In this document: piece after piece, positions 1 through 10,243 of the stretch
Numbering within the stretch: position 1 is the stretch's first letter
Layout of the letters: each line of letters opens with the position of its first letter
DNA from: Eimeria necatrix
Taxonomy: Eukaryota > Apicomplexa > Conoidasida > Eucoccidiorida > Eimeriidae
Assembly (NCBI RefSeq): GCF_000499385.1
Contig: NW_013654901.1
Location: 33,727 to 68,726, forward strand
Direction of reading: 5' to 3'
Length of the DNA: 35,000 nt
Program-made: the position numbers and the translations under genes
Notes under the pieces: model-generated
Databases searched by the model: none
Told to the model about the DNA's origin: nothing
The model's input: the letters and a program-made list of their open reading frames with translations, nothing else

Positions 1-764
1 CTCAAGGCCTGGACTCTCTAATTGTCTGCATGCGCTGGCGTAAATATCTATTTATTTGTTTGCGCAGTTTTGCATGCGCTTCATGCACTGTACATACACT
101 TGGCCATCAGCGCAAATATGTTCACTGCTGTACAAAGCAACAGTAAATTAATGCATTTAATGGCTCATTAAATTAAAATTATTCATTTATTTATAAATAT
201 ATCAATTAGGGAGATCAAAAACAGACATATATGTATAAATGGTGTGCAGATCTGCAAATGCATGCGCATGCAGGAGTGGGCTTGCAGGAAGCCGCGAGTC
301 TGTTCGTTCGTATTTTCTATCGAAAAGGCTTCTAAAACTCTTCAAATAATTAATTTTTTACTTTAAATTTCTTTTTATTCTTTTTTGAATTTAAAAACTG
401 GACTTTCCGCACTGCATGCACTCGCGCTGTCCATACATTAGGCGCGCGCAGTAAATGCCCCCGGGGGCTCCGGCGCTGTCAGCTGGCCGTTGAGAAGTTT
501 AAAAAGTCGAAAAAGGAATTAAATTAAATAAAAAGAATTAAATTTAATATTTAAAACCTTTTTAATTCATTTTCCCCAGCCGCCGAGGCGCGCTGCATGC
601 AGCGCCTGCGCTTTGGGCGTGGGGCGGCGGCTGGGGCTGGCAGCAGCAGAATGGGGTGTATGTACACTGCAGCAGCAGCAGCAGCAGCAGCTGCAGCAGC
701 AGCAGCAGCAGCAGCACTTGTTTGGGTTTTCTAGAGTTTCGCAATTCAGATTTGTCCATTTAAG
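1..764. other. AT-rich spacer, no gene seen
   Basis: No supported coding sequence. The stretch is mostly AT-rich (A/T runs at about 150-240 and 345-400), broken by several TGCATGC sites, for example near 27-33, 72-78, 258-272 and 413-420. TGCATGC is a known ApiAP2 binding motif in apicomplexans. A short CAG run lies at about 668-714, and an imperfect copy of the dispersed palindrome (GTGTATGTACAC) is at 656-667. The end of this block may be the untranslated first exon of RPL38, which is inference only. Confidence 0.5.
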
Positions 765-1175
765 GTGAGTGGCTTTCTCCTGCTGCTCTGCTGCTGCTGC
801 TGCTGCTGCTGCTGCGCAGCGCCTCCTGCTGCTGCTGCCCCCCCCCGCGCCTCTCCCTGCTTCTTCCAATTCTTTTTTCTTTTTTATTTATTTTATTTAT
901 TTTATTTTTCCATTTTTATTTTATTTACTTCTCCACAACTCCCGAGGGGCCCCAGCAGCAGCCGCTGCAGCCCGGGGGCTTAAGGGGGGCCCCAGCTGCT
1001 GCCTTCTGTGTATGTCCAGCCCTTGCCCAGGCCCTGCTGCAGCAGCAGCAGCTGTCGCTTTGAAGGGCTGCAGGGTGTTAATGGCCCTGTTGAGGGGGCT
1101 TATATATGTGCAGTTGCTGCATGCATGCATCCATCCAATTTGCTGCTGAAGTGCTGCTGGCCGCAGAGCTTGGCG

Positions 1176-1219
<44 letters not shown>

Positions 1220-1769
1220 GCGCTCTTGCTGCTGCTGCTGCTGTGTGCGGTCTTTTTCTTGTATTTGCGTTTTATTTTTTCGCCTTTGAATTGCCTTAAT
1301 TCTCTCAATCTGCTGCTCACTTTAATTGCCATTTAATTCCATTTATTTCCATTTTATTTTAAAGTTTTCTTTTTTAAAAATTAACTCTCTTGCCTTTTCT
1401 GCCGCTTCATGCATGCGCGGCGCTGCGCCGCTGGAGTGTACGTACACCTCAAATTGCGCGCGCGTTTCCGCGCCGTTTTCTGCGGATTTTTGCGAATTAG
1501 AATTTATTTCTTTTTTGCAATTAAATAAATTCGATGTTAATTATTTAAATTGCTTTTAATTTCTCCGTTTCCGTGGGTTTTTGCTGCGGATTCGGCGTGC
1601 TGCTCTGCTGCTGCTGCTGCTGCTGCTGCTGGTTTGGGGTTCGCTGTGCAGGTTGGTGGGATTTGGCTGGTTTTTTGCGGAATTTGGATTAAATTTTGCG
1701 GAAAAGAATTAAATTTAATTAATTTTTGTTTAATTAAACAAAAATAAAAGTTTATTTTTTTGATTTCAG
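765..1769 (+). other. Possible 5' leader intron of RPL38
   Basis: A consensus donor (AAG|GTGAGT) is at 764/765, and a T-rich acceptor (TTTTTTGATTTCAG) ends at 1769, six bases before the RPL38 start codon. The interval contains CTG tracts (about 790-815, 1180-1240, 1606-1632), pyrimidine-rich stretches and a perfect GTGTACGTACAC palindrome. The acceptor is convincing. The donor is the best match upstream but is not proven, and an exon could lie between them. Confidence 0.4.
1436..1447. promoter_or_regulatory. Dispersed palindrome GTGTACGTACAC
   Basis: Perfect 12-base palindrome in a GC-rich island of the putative RPL38 leader intron. The same 12-mer recurs unchanged at six other places in the window. 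Function unknown; a DNA-binding site is the simplest reading. Confidence 0.5.
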
Positions 1770-1774
1770 GAAAA

Positions 1775-2041
1775 ATGGCGCGCGAACTGCGAGACATCCG
1801 GGAGTTTCTGCAGACTGCGCGGCGCAAGGACGCGCGCAAGGTGGTGATACACCGCAGCCTGCGCAGGCCCAAGGGGGCCCCCTTTGCTGCTGCTGCTGCA
1901 GCAGCAGTTATAACAAAGTTCAAAATAAGATGTTCGAAGCATCTTTACACTTTGGTGGTCACTGACAAGGCCAAGGCTCAGAAGATCGAGGGTTCCCTCC
2001 CCCCCTCCCTCAAGCAGCAAGTCATTCCCGCCAAAAAGTGA
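1775..2041 (+). CDS. RPL38: Ribosomal protein L38 (eL38), large 60S subunit
   Basis: This 88-residue protein is a component of the large cytosolic ribosomal subunit. The N-terminus (MARELRDIREFLQTARRKDA) and the block KFKIRCSKHLYTLVVTD followed by SLPPSL match the eL38 family across its whole length; family members are usually about 70-80 residues. The ATG at 1775 is chosen because it begins the conserved N-terminus and lies just after a strong 3' splice site; the frame extends a few codons upstream but has no family support there. Between the conserved halves is an in-frame Pro-Lys-Gly-Ala-Pro-Phe segment and seven Ala codons (about 1885-1908) that human and yeast proteins lack. It reads through without a stop, so I treat it as coding, although a tiny intron cannot be excluded. 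A CAG/CTG array begins directly after the stop. Confidence 0.93.
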   Translation: MARELRDIREFLQTARRKDARKVVIHRSLRRPKGAPFAAAAAAAVITKFKIRCSKHLYTLVVTDKAKAQKIEGSLPPSLKQQVIPAKK

Positions 2042-2046
2042 AGTCC

Positions 2047-2345
2047 AGCTGCTGCTGCTGCTGCAGCAGCAGCTGCTGCTGCTGCTGCTGCAGCAACTGA
2101 ACTCTCGAGTATTAAGTTCTTTGCTTTGTGGCGTTCGCGCTGAGGTGTACAGACACCGCGGGCTTGGGGGGTGTGCGGGCAGTCACGCCAGAGCCCTAAG
2201 AGAGTACACAGCAGCAGCAGCAGCAGCAGCAGCTGCTGCTGCTGCTGCTGCTGCAGCGATGAAAACAGGGTGTTTTATATTGGATAGGATTAGGGAGCAG
2301 CAGCAGCAGCAGCGCAGGTGAATGTAAGGTATTTTATAGGATTAC

Positions 2346-2380
<35 letters not shown>

Positions 2381-2500
2381 TCGACGAATAGAAAGTATAT
2401 CATATTGAAAAAGATTAGGGAGCAGCAGCAGCAGCAGCAGGAGCGGCAGCAGCAGCAGCAGCAAATCAAAATACAGCGCCGAAGAAATGCCCCTCTGTGC
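2047..2500. repeat. Cluster of CAG/CTG arrays after RPL38
   Basis: Separate triplet tracts at about 2048-2095, 2212-2255, 2288-2313, 2349-2380 and 2421-2463. The last three are each preceded by a similar short unit (ATTAGGGAGCAGCAG or ATTACGGAGCAGCAG), so they look like copies of one another. At 2145-2156 is an imperfect palindrome (GTGTACAGACAC). No conserved protein is seen in any frame. Confidence 0.8.
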
Positions 2501-2525
2501 TGAGGCAGTGCATGCAGAGTCTGCG

Positions 2526-2537
2526 GTGTACGTACAC
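2526..2537. promoter_or_regulatory. Dispersed palindrome GTGTACGTACAC
   Basis: Perfect copy in the spacer downstream of RPL38, within GCGGTGTACGTACACCTGAG, about 30 bases from the start of the long AT-rich block. Confidence 0.5.
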
Positions 2538-2559
2538 CTGAGCGCCTGAAGTGCAAAAT

Positions 2560-3560
2560 ATTCGATTTTTAATTTTAAAAATAATTCATCAAAATAAATT
2601 TTATTTATTTATTTATTTATTACAGATCTGCAGCAAAATAAAAACATTTCCGGAATAGAATTAAAACAGAAAGTCAAAAGGAAATTAAAATTCAGAGATT
2701 AAGAATTAAATCATTTTAAAATAAAAATTTAAAAAATAAAATAAAATGGAAATGTCTTCTGAACTCGCTAAAATGGCATTTCGAAGAGTTTTGAAAAATA
2801 TATTTTAATTTGTTTTTGTTTTGTTTGTTTGTTTTTAATTGAATTATTCTGAACTTGTTTTTATATTTGTGTTTGTTTTTGTTTTATTTTGGATCCTCAT
2901 TTGTTTTTATTTTAATTGTGTTTATTTTTATTTTTATTTTGTTTTATCTTTCGTTTATATTTCTTTTTATTTATTTTATTTCATTTGTATTTCCTTTTAT
3001 TTTTCATTTCTTATTTATTTTTCATTTTATTTTTCATTTTTTACTTTATTTTATTTTTCGTTAGTATTTCTTGTTTTTCTGCATTCAAATTTCGGTATTC
3101 ATGTTGGTACTCAAGTTGAGTTTGCCTTCAAATTTATATATTTATTTAATTTAATTTTTTTGTAGATTAATTAATTAATTGATTTATTTATTTATTTTTT
3201 ATTTATTTATTATTTTAAATTGTATTGCAATTCAGTTCACATTCGACTTCGCTTCTGCGCTTGCAACAGCAGAACAAGATGCGAAATAAGTAAATGCGAA
3301 ATAAATTCAAAAGCAAATAAAATTAAAATAAAATAAAATAAATTAAATTAAATTAAATTAAATAAACAAAATAAATGCAAATAAATAAAATGTTCCAATT
3401 TGCAAAAGCCAACAAGAAATGCAAAAACAAGAGTTTCAACGCGGCAAACAAAACCCAAAAGGGAAACCAAATCTAAAATTAAAATTAAATTGAAATTAAA
3501 TAATTAAATTAAATTAAATTAAATTAATTAAATTAAATTAAATTAAATTAAAAAGCGGAA
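2560..3560. repeat. AT-rich block with T-rich then A-rich halves
   Basis: About 1 kb of very AT-rich DNA with no gene. From about 2800 to 3240 the plus strand is T-rich (TTTTTATTTTG/TTATTT-like units). From about 3280 to 3560 it is A-rich, with AAATT pentamers at about 3330-3360 and 3505-3550. Short open frames here are Phe/Leu/Tyr-rich products of composition, not genes. Confidence 0.8.
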
Positions 3561-3724
3561 TTCTTCTAATTGCAACAAACGACGCGGCCGCCGGGGTGCA
3601 CAGACAGCGCGGCGTTTGCAAAGGAGAACTTGAGATTGAGGAGAAGCAAATAAAAAGAAATTCAAATAATTAAAAATAAATATAAATAAATATGTATTGT
3701 TTTTATTAATCTGCGTTTCGAGAG

Positions 3725-3968
3725 GACTCTTGCTGCAGCAGCAGCAGCAGCAGCAGCAACGCAAGCTGCAGCAGCAGCAGCACAGCAGCAGCAGCAGCAC
3801 AGCAGCAGCAGGAACGCAAGCTGCTGCAGCAGCAGCACGGCAAGCCGCGGCAGCAGTAATGACGGCCGCTTTTGCTTTGCTGCAGCTGCTGCAACTTGCG
3901 CTCCTGCTGCTGCTGCAGCTCGCGCGGCTGCTGCTGCCGCAGCTTGTGCTGCTGCTGCTGTTGCTTGC

Positions 3969-4000
<32 letters not shown>

Positions 4001-4015
4001 GGGTGCCTTGTGGAC
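3725..4015. repeat. CAG/CTG tracts 3' of the SRR1-like gene
   Basis: CAG-rich on the plus strand at about 3734-3850, then CTG-rich at about 3900-4000, separated by mixed sequence. The tracts give long Gln, Ala, Ser, Cys or Leu frames on both strands, none with a recognisable domain. This is the 3' flank of the minus-strand gene beginning at 6192. Confidence 0.7.
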
Positions 4016-4035
4016 GGCTCTGGCTGTGTCTGCAG

Positions 4036-4351
4036 CTACTGGGAGCGTTTCCGCCACCCTTTGCGCTTCCTGTGTCTGCTGCTGCTGCGCGGCTGCTGCT
4101 GCGCTGCTGCTGCGCTGCTGCTGCTGCCGTGCTGCTGCTGCTGCTGCTGCTGCTGCAGCTGCTGCCGCCACAGGGCCCGCCTCTCCGCCTCCGTCTGGGG
4201 GGCCCTCAGCCGGCAAATGGCCAAGTCATTAAATGCTGCAGGATGAGCAGCAAAAGGGGCCTCTAGCTGCTGCTCCCACACAAAGGGCAGCAGCAGCAGC
4301 AGCAGCAGGGCCCCCCGCGAAGGCTCCACCCACTCGCATGCACACGGCCCT

Positions 4352-4388
<37 letters not shown>

Positions 4389-4485
4389 CTGCTGCGCAGC
4401 AGCAGCCGCTGCTGCTGAGCGCCCCTTCGCCCGCTGCTGCTGAGAGCGTCCCCGCCCCACGCGCTGCTGCTTCTAAGCCGCCTCC

Positions 4486-4532
<47 letters not shown>

Positions 4533-5227
4533 GCGCGTTTGCTGCTGCTGCTTCTTTGTTCTTTTTAACAAGTCGGAAGTCCCCAAAAAGACTTCGCCGC
4601 ATTTCGTAAAGAGACAAACTGTTCCCCAGCAGCACAAACCCGCGGGGGCCCCCAGACCCAACAGGGGGGCCCCCAGACCCAACAGGGGGGCCCCCAGAGT
4701 TAGGGGGGCCCCCAGACCCAACAGGGGGGCCCCCAGACCCAACAGGGGGGCCCCCAGACCCAACAGGGGGGCCCCCAGAGTTAGGGGGGCCCCCAGAGTC
4801 AGCAGGGGGGCCCCCAGAGCCAGCAGGGGGGCCCCCAGAGTTAGGGGGGCCCCCAGAGTTAGGGGGGCCCCCAGAGTCAGCAGGGGGCCCCCCAGAGTGA
4901 GGGGGGCCCCCGGAGTGAGGGGGGCCCCCAGACTCAAGGGGGCCCCCAGGTTTAAGCCTGCTATTATTAGAAGTAGAAGAGTGTGAAGGTGTGCAGCACA
5001 GGTCTGTGCTGCTGCTGCTGCTGCTGCTGCTGTCGCTGCCGAGGGGGTCGCTGCTGCTGCTGCAGCAGCAGCAGCAGCTGCTGCTGCTGCTGCTGAGCGG
5101 CTTTTGGGGCCTTCGTGCTGCAGCAAAACAGCGGCAGCAAAAAGGACTCAGCCGCAGCTCTGAGTTGAGAAGATCCCCGTAGAGGTCTGCGTCGCAGTGC
5201 GGCAGCAAATAGACCACCAGCAGCCCC

Positions 5228-5269
<42 letters not shown>

Positions 5270-6192
5270 GCTGCTGCTGCTGGCTGCGCGTCTGCTGCTG
5301 CTGCAGCAGCAAACAGCTGCTGCACCGCCAGCTTGTCTGCTGCTGTCATCACAGGGTCCTCCACGAAAGTCCGGGCCCCAGGCACCTGCAGCAGCTGCTG
5401 CAGCAGCAGCGCCAAAGCCAGCTGCAGTTTGCTGCTGCGCGCGTCGCTGCTGCTGCTGCTGCTGGGGCTTCCCAGCCCCAAACAAACCAACCCAAACTCC
5501 ACCCCTCCCCACTTAAAGTCAAACGAACACGGGGGCCCCCACGGCGCTTCGGGGCCCCCAGGGGGGCCCCCAGGGGGGCCCCCGGGGGGGCCCCCAGGGG
5601 GGCCCCCGGGGGGGCCCCCAGGGGGGCTCTCAGGGGGGCCCCCGGGGGGGCCCCCAGGGGGGCTCTCAGGGGGGCCCCCAGGGGGGGCCTCGGGCCTGAG
5701 GCCTTCTGGGGGGCCCCTGGGGGGGCCCTCAGGGGCAGCTGCCTCGGGGGCCCCCTGGGGGCCCCCAGGGGGGACCTCTAGGGGGGCCCCCTGGGGGGGC
5801 CCCTCGTGGGGGGGCCCCTGGGGGGCCCCCCAAGGGGCCCCCTGAGGGTACATGGCGTGCAGCTCGAGCAGCACAGCCTGTTTGAGTTTGGACTTGGTCT
5901 CTTGCCAAAAGTCTGAGGCCTCCAGCTGAGGCTTTAAGCTGCGAACTGCTGCAGCAAGTGCTGCTGCTTCTGCTGCTTCGGGGGCCCCCGCAGCAGCGCA
6001 GCAGGGGGCCCCCAGGGCGGTCACGGGGGCCCCCGGGCCCTCATAGCGGGTGAAAACGGCAGCAAATTCGGCCCCGGGGGGCCCCCCAGGGTACAGTTTG
6101 CTGCCGCTTGGGGGCCCCCCGGGGGCCCCCCTGCCTTCTCGGGGTCTCCCCCGACGAGACACCACTTGCCACTGCCCCTCTTCTGCCGTCAT
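4036..6192 (-). CDS. SRR1-domain protein with large low-complexity inserts
   Basis: A 718-residue protein carrying the SRR1-like domain (plant SENSITIVITY TO RED LIGHT REDUCED 1, animal SRRD, yeast Ber1). The N-terminus has the family-like Trp and basic patch (QWQVVSRRGRPR, about residues 8-19). The domain is split: VCLGLGSPSS with a helix ending FVEDPVMTAADKLAVQQL (about 235-300), YLLPHCDADLYGDLL (about 330-345), FVLLGNSLSLYEMR (about 520-535) and AAFNDLAICRL (about 650-660). All four blocks occur in family order. Between them lie Gly-Pro-Pro repeats (about 120-225), a Gln run, Ser-Gly-Gly-Pro-Pro repeats (about 420-520) and Ala runs. The C-terminus is basic. The molecular activity of the family is not settled; links to circadian control and haem metabolism come from plants and animals. 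The ATG at 6192 is the first in frame, and a telomere-like array starts seven bases further upstream. Introns within the inserts cannot be ruled out. Confidence 0.8.
4640..4955. repeat. GGGGGCCCCC minisatellite, SRR1-like gene
   Basis: Units of about 15-21 bases alternate GGGGGGCCCCCAGA with CCCAACA, GTTAG or GTCAGCA. Unit lengths are multiples of three, so the minus-strand frame stays open and reads Ser-Gly-Gly-Pro-Pro-(Asn/Val-Gly/Ala-Asp). Keeping triplet periodicity supports the array being translated. Confidence 0.85.
5535..5835. repeat. Second GGGGGCCCCC array, SRR1-like gene
   Basis: Tandem 12-base units (GGGGGGCCCCCA/C) with interspersed GGGGGGCTCTCA variants, all in multiples of three. 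On the minus strand they read Gly-Gly-Pro-Pro with Glu-Ser-Pro-Pro variants, upstream of the first SRR1 block. Each unit is self-complementary, so the tract can form hairpins. Confidence 0.85.
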
Positions 6193-6198
6193 AGCCAA

Positions 6199-6238
6199 CC
6201 CTAAACCCTAAACCCTAAACCCTAAACCCTAAGCCCTA
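6199..6238. repeat. Interstitial telomere-like array (CCCTAAA)n
   Basis: Five to six heptamers, the last degenerate (CCCTAAG, CCCTAGA). It reads TTTAGGG toward the SRR1-like gene and ends seven bases from its start codon, so it lies in the leader or core promoter. Single-copy sequence on both sides shows that this is not a chromosome end. Confidence 0.9.
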
Positions 6239-6846
6239 GACCGCGGCGAAGGCGCTACAGCCCGGCTGCGCATGCATTATTGGCAGCTATGCATGCATTA
6301 TTAATGAATAAATGCCAAATAAAGCATTTTATTTTGTAAAAGAAGAGCAAAATATAAATATAAAGATCAAAATATAAACATAAATGCAAAGATTCCCCCA
6401 AATGGGCTCCGGGGGCCCCCGGAGTCGGAGGCGGCGCTGCGCGTTGGCCTGTAGCCCAGTATATTCAAATCTTTTTCTTTTTTTTCAGTTTTAATTTCTT
6501 TTTAAATAAAATAATTGAAATTAAAACAAATAAACAAATTTAGAAGTCCAGAAAGCCAAAGAGGGGCCCCAGTCTGCACCGGTGGGGCCCCACGGGGCCC
6601 CCTGGCCTCCCGGGGGCCCCCAGGGGTGGAGTGGTTGTGATTGCACGAGTTTTTTATTGAATTAAAGACTCATTAGTGGTTTAAATTTAATTTATTTTTA
6701 TTTTTAAATTTAATTGTTTTTTATTTTTCTCAATTTGCTTCTTTATTGCAGCAGACAGAGTCGATTCGTCTGCGCTGCTGCTGAGGCGCTGCAGATCTGC
6801 AAAGCCGCAGGAGCTGCTGCTGCTGTCGGCTGCCCCATCTCTCGCA

Positions 6847-6889
<43 letters not shown>

Positions 6890-7278
6890 CTGCTGCCAGC
6901 AGTTTCGACTTTGCTTCTGGCGATCAGGAAAGCGGCGCGCACACAGGCAAGCCGGCCCCCGGCAGCAGCAGCTGCAGCAGCAGCAGCTGCAGCGGCAGCA
7001 GCTGCAGCGCAGCAGCTGCAGCAACAGCAGCTGCGGCAGCAGTAGATCTGCAGCAGCAGCAGCAACTGTGACAGCAGCAGAAACTGCAGCAGCAACACAA
7101 ACTGCAGCAGCAGCAGAAACAGCAGCAGCAGCAGCAGCTCGTATTTCCGGTTCCCGCCGCTGGTTTGAACCTTGAGAAGCGGGAGCCGTGGCGTCGACCA
7201 GTTCTTGCTGCGCTGCTGCTGTTGCTGCAGCAGCAGCAGCAGCAGCAACGGCAGGAGCAGCTGCTGCTGCTGGCGGAG

Positions 7279-7330
<52 letters not shown>

Positions 7331-7404
7331 TGCACGATAAAGACGCGCACGGGAGGCCCAGCCCATCCTTGCTGCCTCGCCTAGCCCCTCAAGCAGCACA
7401 CCTA

Positions 7405-7439
<35 letters not shown>

Positions 7440-7442
7440 GCG
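6239..7442. other. Spacer between divergent genes, with CAG tracts
   Basis: Intergenic region between the minus-strand SRR1-like gene and the plus-strand membrane gene. AT-rich parts lie at 6300-6390 and 6470-6545, GGGGCCCC clusters at about 6405-6420 and 6565-6625, and CAG/CTG tracts at about 6849-6887, 6960-7140, 7222-7328 and 7406-7440. A good acceptor-like sequence (TTCTTTATTGCAG) ends at about 6750, so an untranslated exon may be present. I could not connect it to a coding exon. Confidence 0.5.
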
Positions 7443-7907
7443 ATGACCCTGCGGCTAATGGAGCAGCTGCTGCAGCTGCTCCATTTGCTGCTGCTGGCGC
7501 TGCTGCTGCTCTCCGCCCCACAGTTTGCCAGCAGCACAGCAGCAGCTGCAGGCCCTGAGCAAAAGCCCACGAGCTTTTCTCGGGGGGCCCCCCCAGGGGC
7601 CCCCTGGGGGGCCCCCAGGGGGGCCCCCTGGGGGGCCCCCAGGGGGGCCCCCTGGGGGGCCCCCAGGGGGGCCCCCAGGGGGGCCCCCTGGGGGGCCCCC
7701 CACGGGGTGGCAAGGTGGGTACTCACTGGGGCCCCCAGGGGGGCCCCCTTAGGGTCCACTGGGTCCAGTGCTGCATGCAAAGCAGCAGCAGGGGGCCCCC
7801 TGTCTTTTCTGTGGGCCCGGGGGGGCCCCCGGGGGCCCCTGGGGCCCCAGCTGGCAGCAGCAGCAGCAGCAGCCAGGGCAAAACAGTGGCAGCCGCTGCG
7901 GCCAGCC

Positions 7908-7944
<37 letters not shown>

Positions 7945-8024
7945 AAGGAGCTGCTGCTGCTGCTCCCGCGCCGGTCTTCGAGCCGTCGAGCTCCGAGAGA
8001 GCCAGCGCCTCTGAAGGGCAGCCA

Positions 8025-8059
<35 letters not shown>

Positions 8060-9274
8060 AGACTGGCAGCAGCAGCGGGGCGAGAAGGCAGCAGCACTGA
8101 AGTACCAGCAGCAGCAACTCGAGAAGCTGCTGGGCCTTTCCGATGAAGACGACAGGACCCCCTCAGGTGACCAGCCCCGCCGCATGCATGCATGCATGCA
8201 TGCATGCATGCATGCAGTCCCGCATGCGAGTCCGCATGCATGCATGCATGCACTCCCGCATGCATGCATGCATGCATGCATGCATGCATGCGTAAATGCA
8301 TGCACTCCCGAATGCACTCCCGCATGCATGCATGCATGCATGCAGTCCCGCATGCACTCTTGCATGCATGCATGCATGCATGCATGCATGCGTGGGGCTT
8401 TGCAGGGATGAGCGACGCGGAGTTTCTGGAGACTTTGGGGCTTGCTGCAGGAGGTGCTGCTGCTGCTGCTGCTGTGGGGCCCCGGGAGGTGGTGGGGGCC
8501 CTTCGGAAGTGGCGGCAGCAGCACCCCGTGTCTGCTGCTGCAGCGCAGCAGCTGCACAGCAAGTGGCTGGAGCTGATGCAGCGGACTTTGCTGCTGCTGC
8601 TGCAGCAGCGGGAAAGCAGCCAGCAGCGCAGCAGCAGCTGGACAAGCAAGCTGCAGCAGCTCTTCTTCGGGGGCCCTGCGCTCTCTGCTGCAGCAGCAGC
8701 AGCAGACGACTTCCTGTGAGCTGCTGCTGCCTGCAGCAGCAGCAGCAGACGACTTCCTGTGAGCTGCTGCTGCTGCAGCCCCACAGCGCAGCTCCTTCCA
8801 TGCAAATGCATGCATGCATGCAAATGCATGCATGCATGCAAATGCATGCAAATACATTTAAATGCATGCAAATGCATGCGTGCAAATGCATGCATGCAAA
8901 TGCATGCATGCAAATGCATGCAATTGACTGCAAATGCATGCATGCAAGTGCATGCATGCAGATGCATGCATGCAGATGCATGCATGCAAATGCATGCATG
9001 CAAATGCATGCATGCAAATGCATGCATGCAAATGCATGCATGCAAATGCATGCGTGCAAATGCATGCAAATGCATGCATGCAAGTGCATGCATGCAAATG
9101 CATGCAAGCGCATGCATGCGTTGTGCTGCTGCTGCTGCAGTGCGCATGCACCGAGCGAGCTGGACCCGGCCTATGCCGAAGGCCCTGGCCTTCCGAAGGC
9201 CTTTGGGGCTTTGGCAGCTCAAGTCCGCGCGGAGCAGCAGCAGGCCCGAAGGGCCCCCAGCTTCCTGCAAAGGT

Positions 9275-9347
<73 letters not shown>

Positions 9348-9832
9348 TGCAGCAGCAGCGGCAGCTACGTTTGTCTGCGTGGGGGCTTTGCTTCTGGCTT
9401 TAAGGCCGCAGCTGCTTCTTTTTTGTAGCTCCGCAGTTCTTCCGTCTTTGCATGCATTCTCTCCATGCATGCATGCATGCATGCACACATGCATGCATGC
9501 ATGCACTAATGCATGCACAAATGCATGCATGCACAAATGCATGCATGCATGCATGCATGTATTTATGTCTGTGCCTTTACCCTGCTGTGGCAGCCCAGCG
9601 TGGCTGGCCTGAGTTGGCTGGTTGGCCCCTGGGGGCCCCCCGGGGGCCCCCTGGGGCCCCTTGGGGGCCCCCAGGGGCCCCCCGGGGGCCCCTTGGGGGC
9701 CCCCAGGGGCCCCCTTGTTGGTTCTTGAGTAGTTAAGAGAGGCTGGGGCCCCCCCTGGGTCTCAGATCTGTTGACTTTGTCCCCTTTCTCCCGCCTTCTG
9801 TGCTGCCTTTGTCCCGCGACTCTCTCGCGCAA

Positions 9833-9870
<38 letters not shown>

Positions 9871-10032
9871 GCTGCAGGCTGGGGGCCTCGGCGAAGCACT
9901 TTCTCCCGCTGCTGGCAGCAGCAGCAGCAGCACCTCGAGCAGCACCCACAGCCCTCGTTGCTGCGGGGGCCCTCGCGGCCCGCCTCATCCGCGGCGAGCC
10001 GCCGCGGCCGCAGACCCAGGGGCCCCCCGTGA

Positions 10033-10084
<52 letters not shown>

Positions 10085-10201
10085 GCGCTCTTGTCTTCTT
10101 TGCTGCTGCTGCCGTTCCGCTTCTGGCGCTCTGCTCTTGCTTTGCTGCTGCAGATGCTGCTGCGGGCGCTCCTCTCTTGCTTTGCTGCTGCTGCGCGGGC
10201 C

Positions 10202-10243
<42 letters not shown>

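Noticed and set aside
2839..3165. Phe/Tyr/Leu-rich frame of 108 codons resembling a membrane protein
   Set aside because: Produced by the T-rich tandem block; all three forward frames give the same hydrophobic composition.
7060..7330. Frame without ATG reading LVFPVPAAGLNLEKREPWRR between Gln runs
   Set aside because: Possible exon, but no phase-compatible connection to the downstream gene was found and the flanks are pure CAG repeats.
8183..8397. CRISPR array
   Set aside because: Direct repeats have no unique spacers of constant length; these are eukaryotic microsatellites in an intron.
6743..8857. Minus-strand open frame of about 700 codons, and similar frames at 7723-9270 and 8163-9113
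   Set aside because: They translate CAG, GGGGCCCC and TGCATGCA repeats (Met-His-Ala-Cys, Ala and Gln runs) antisense to a phase-consistent multi-exon gene. These repeats lack stop codons in all frames.
8296..9612. Plus-strand frame of 438 codons through intron 2, exon 3 and intron 3
   Set aside because: Only the exon 3 part ([17 protein letters not shown]) looks like protein; the rest is repeat. It is captured as an exon of the 7443-11310 gene.
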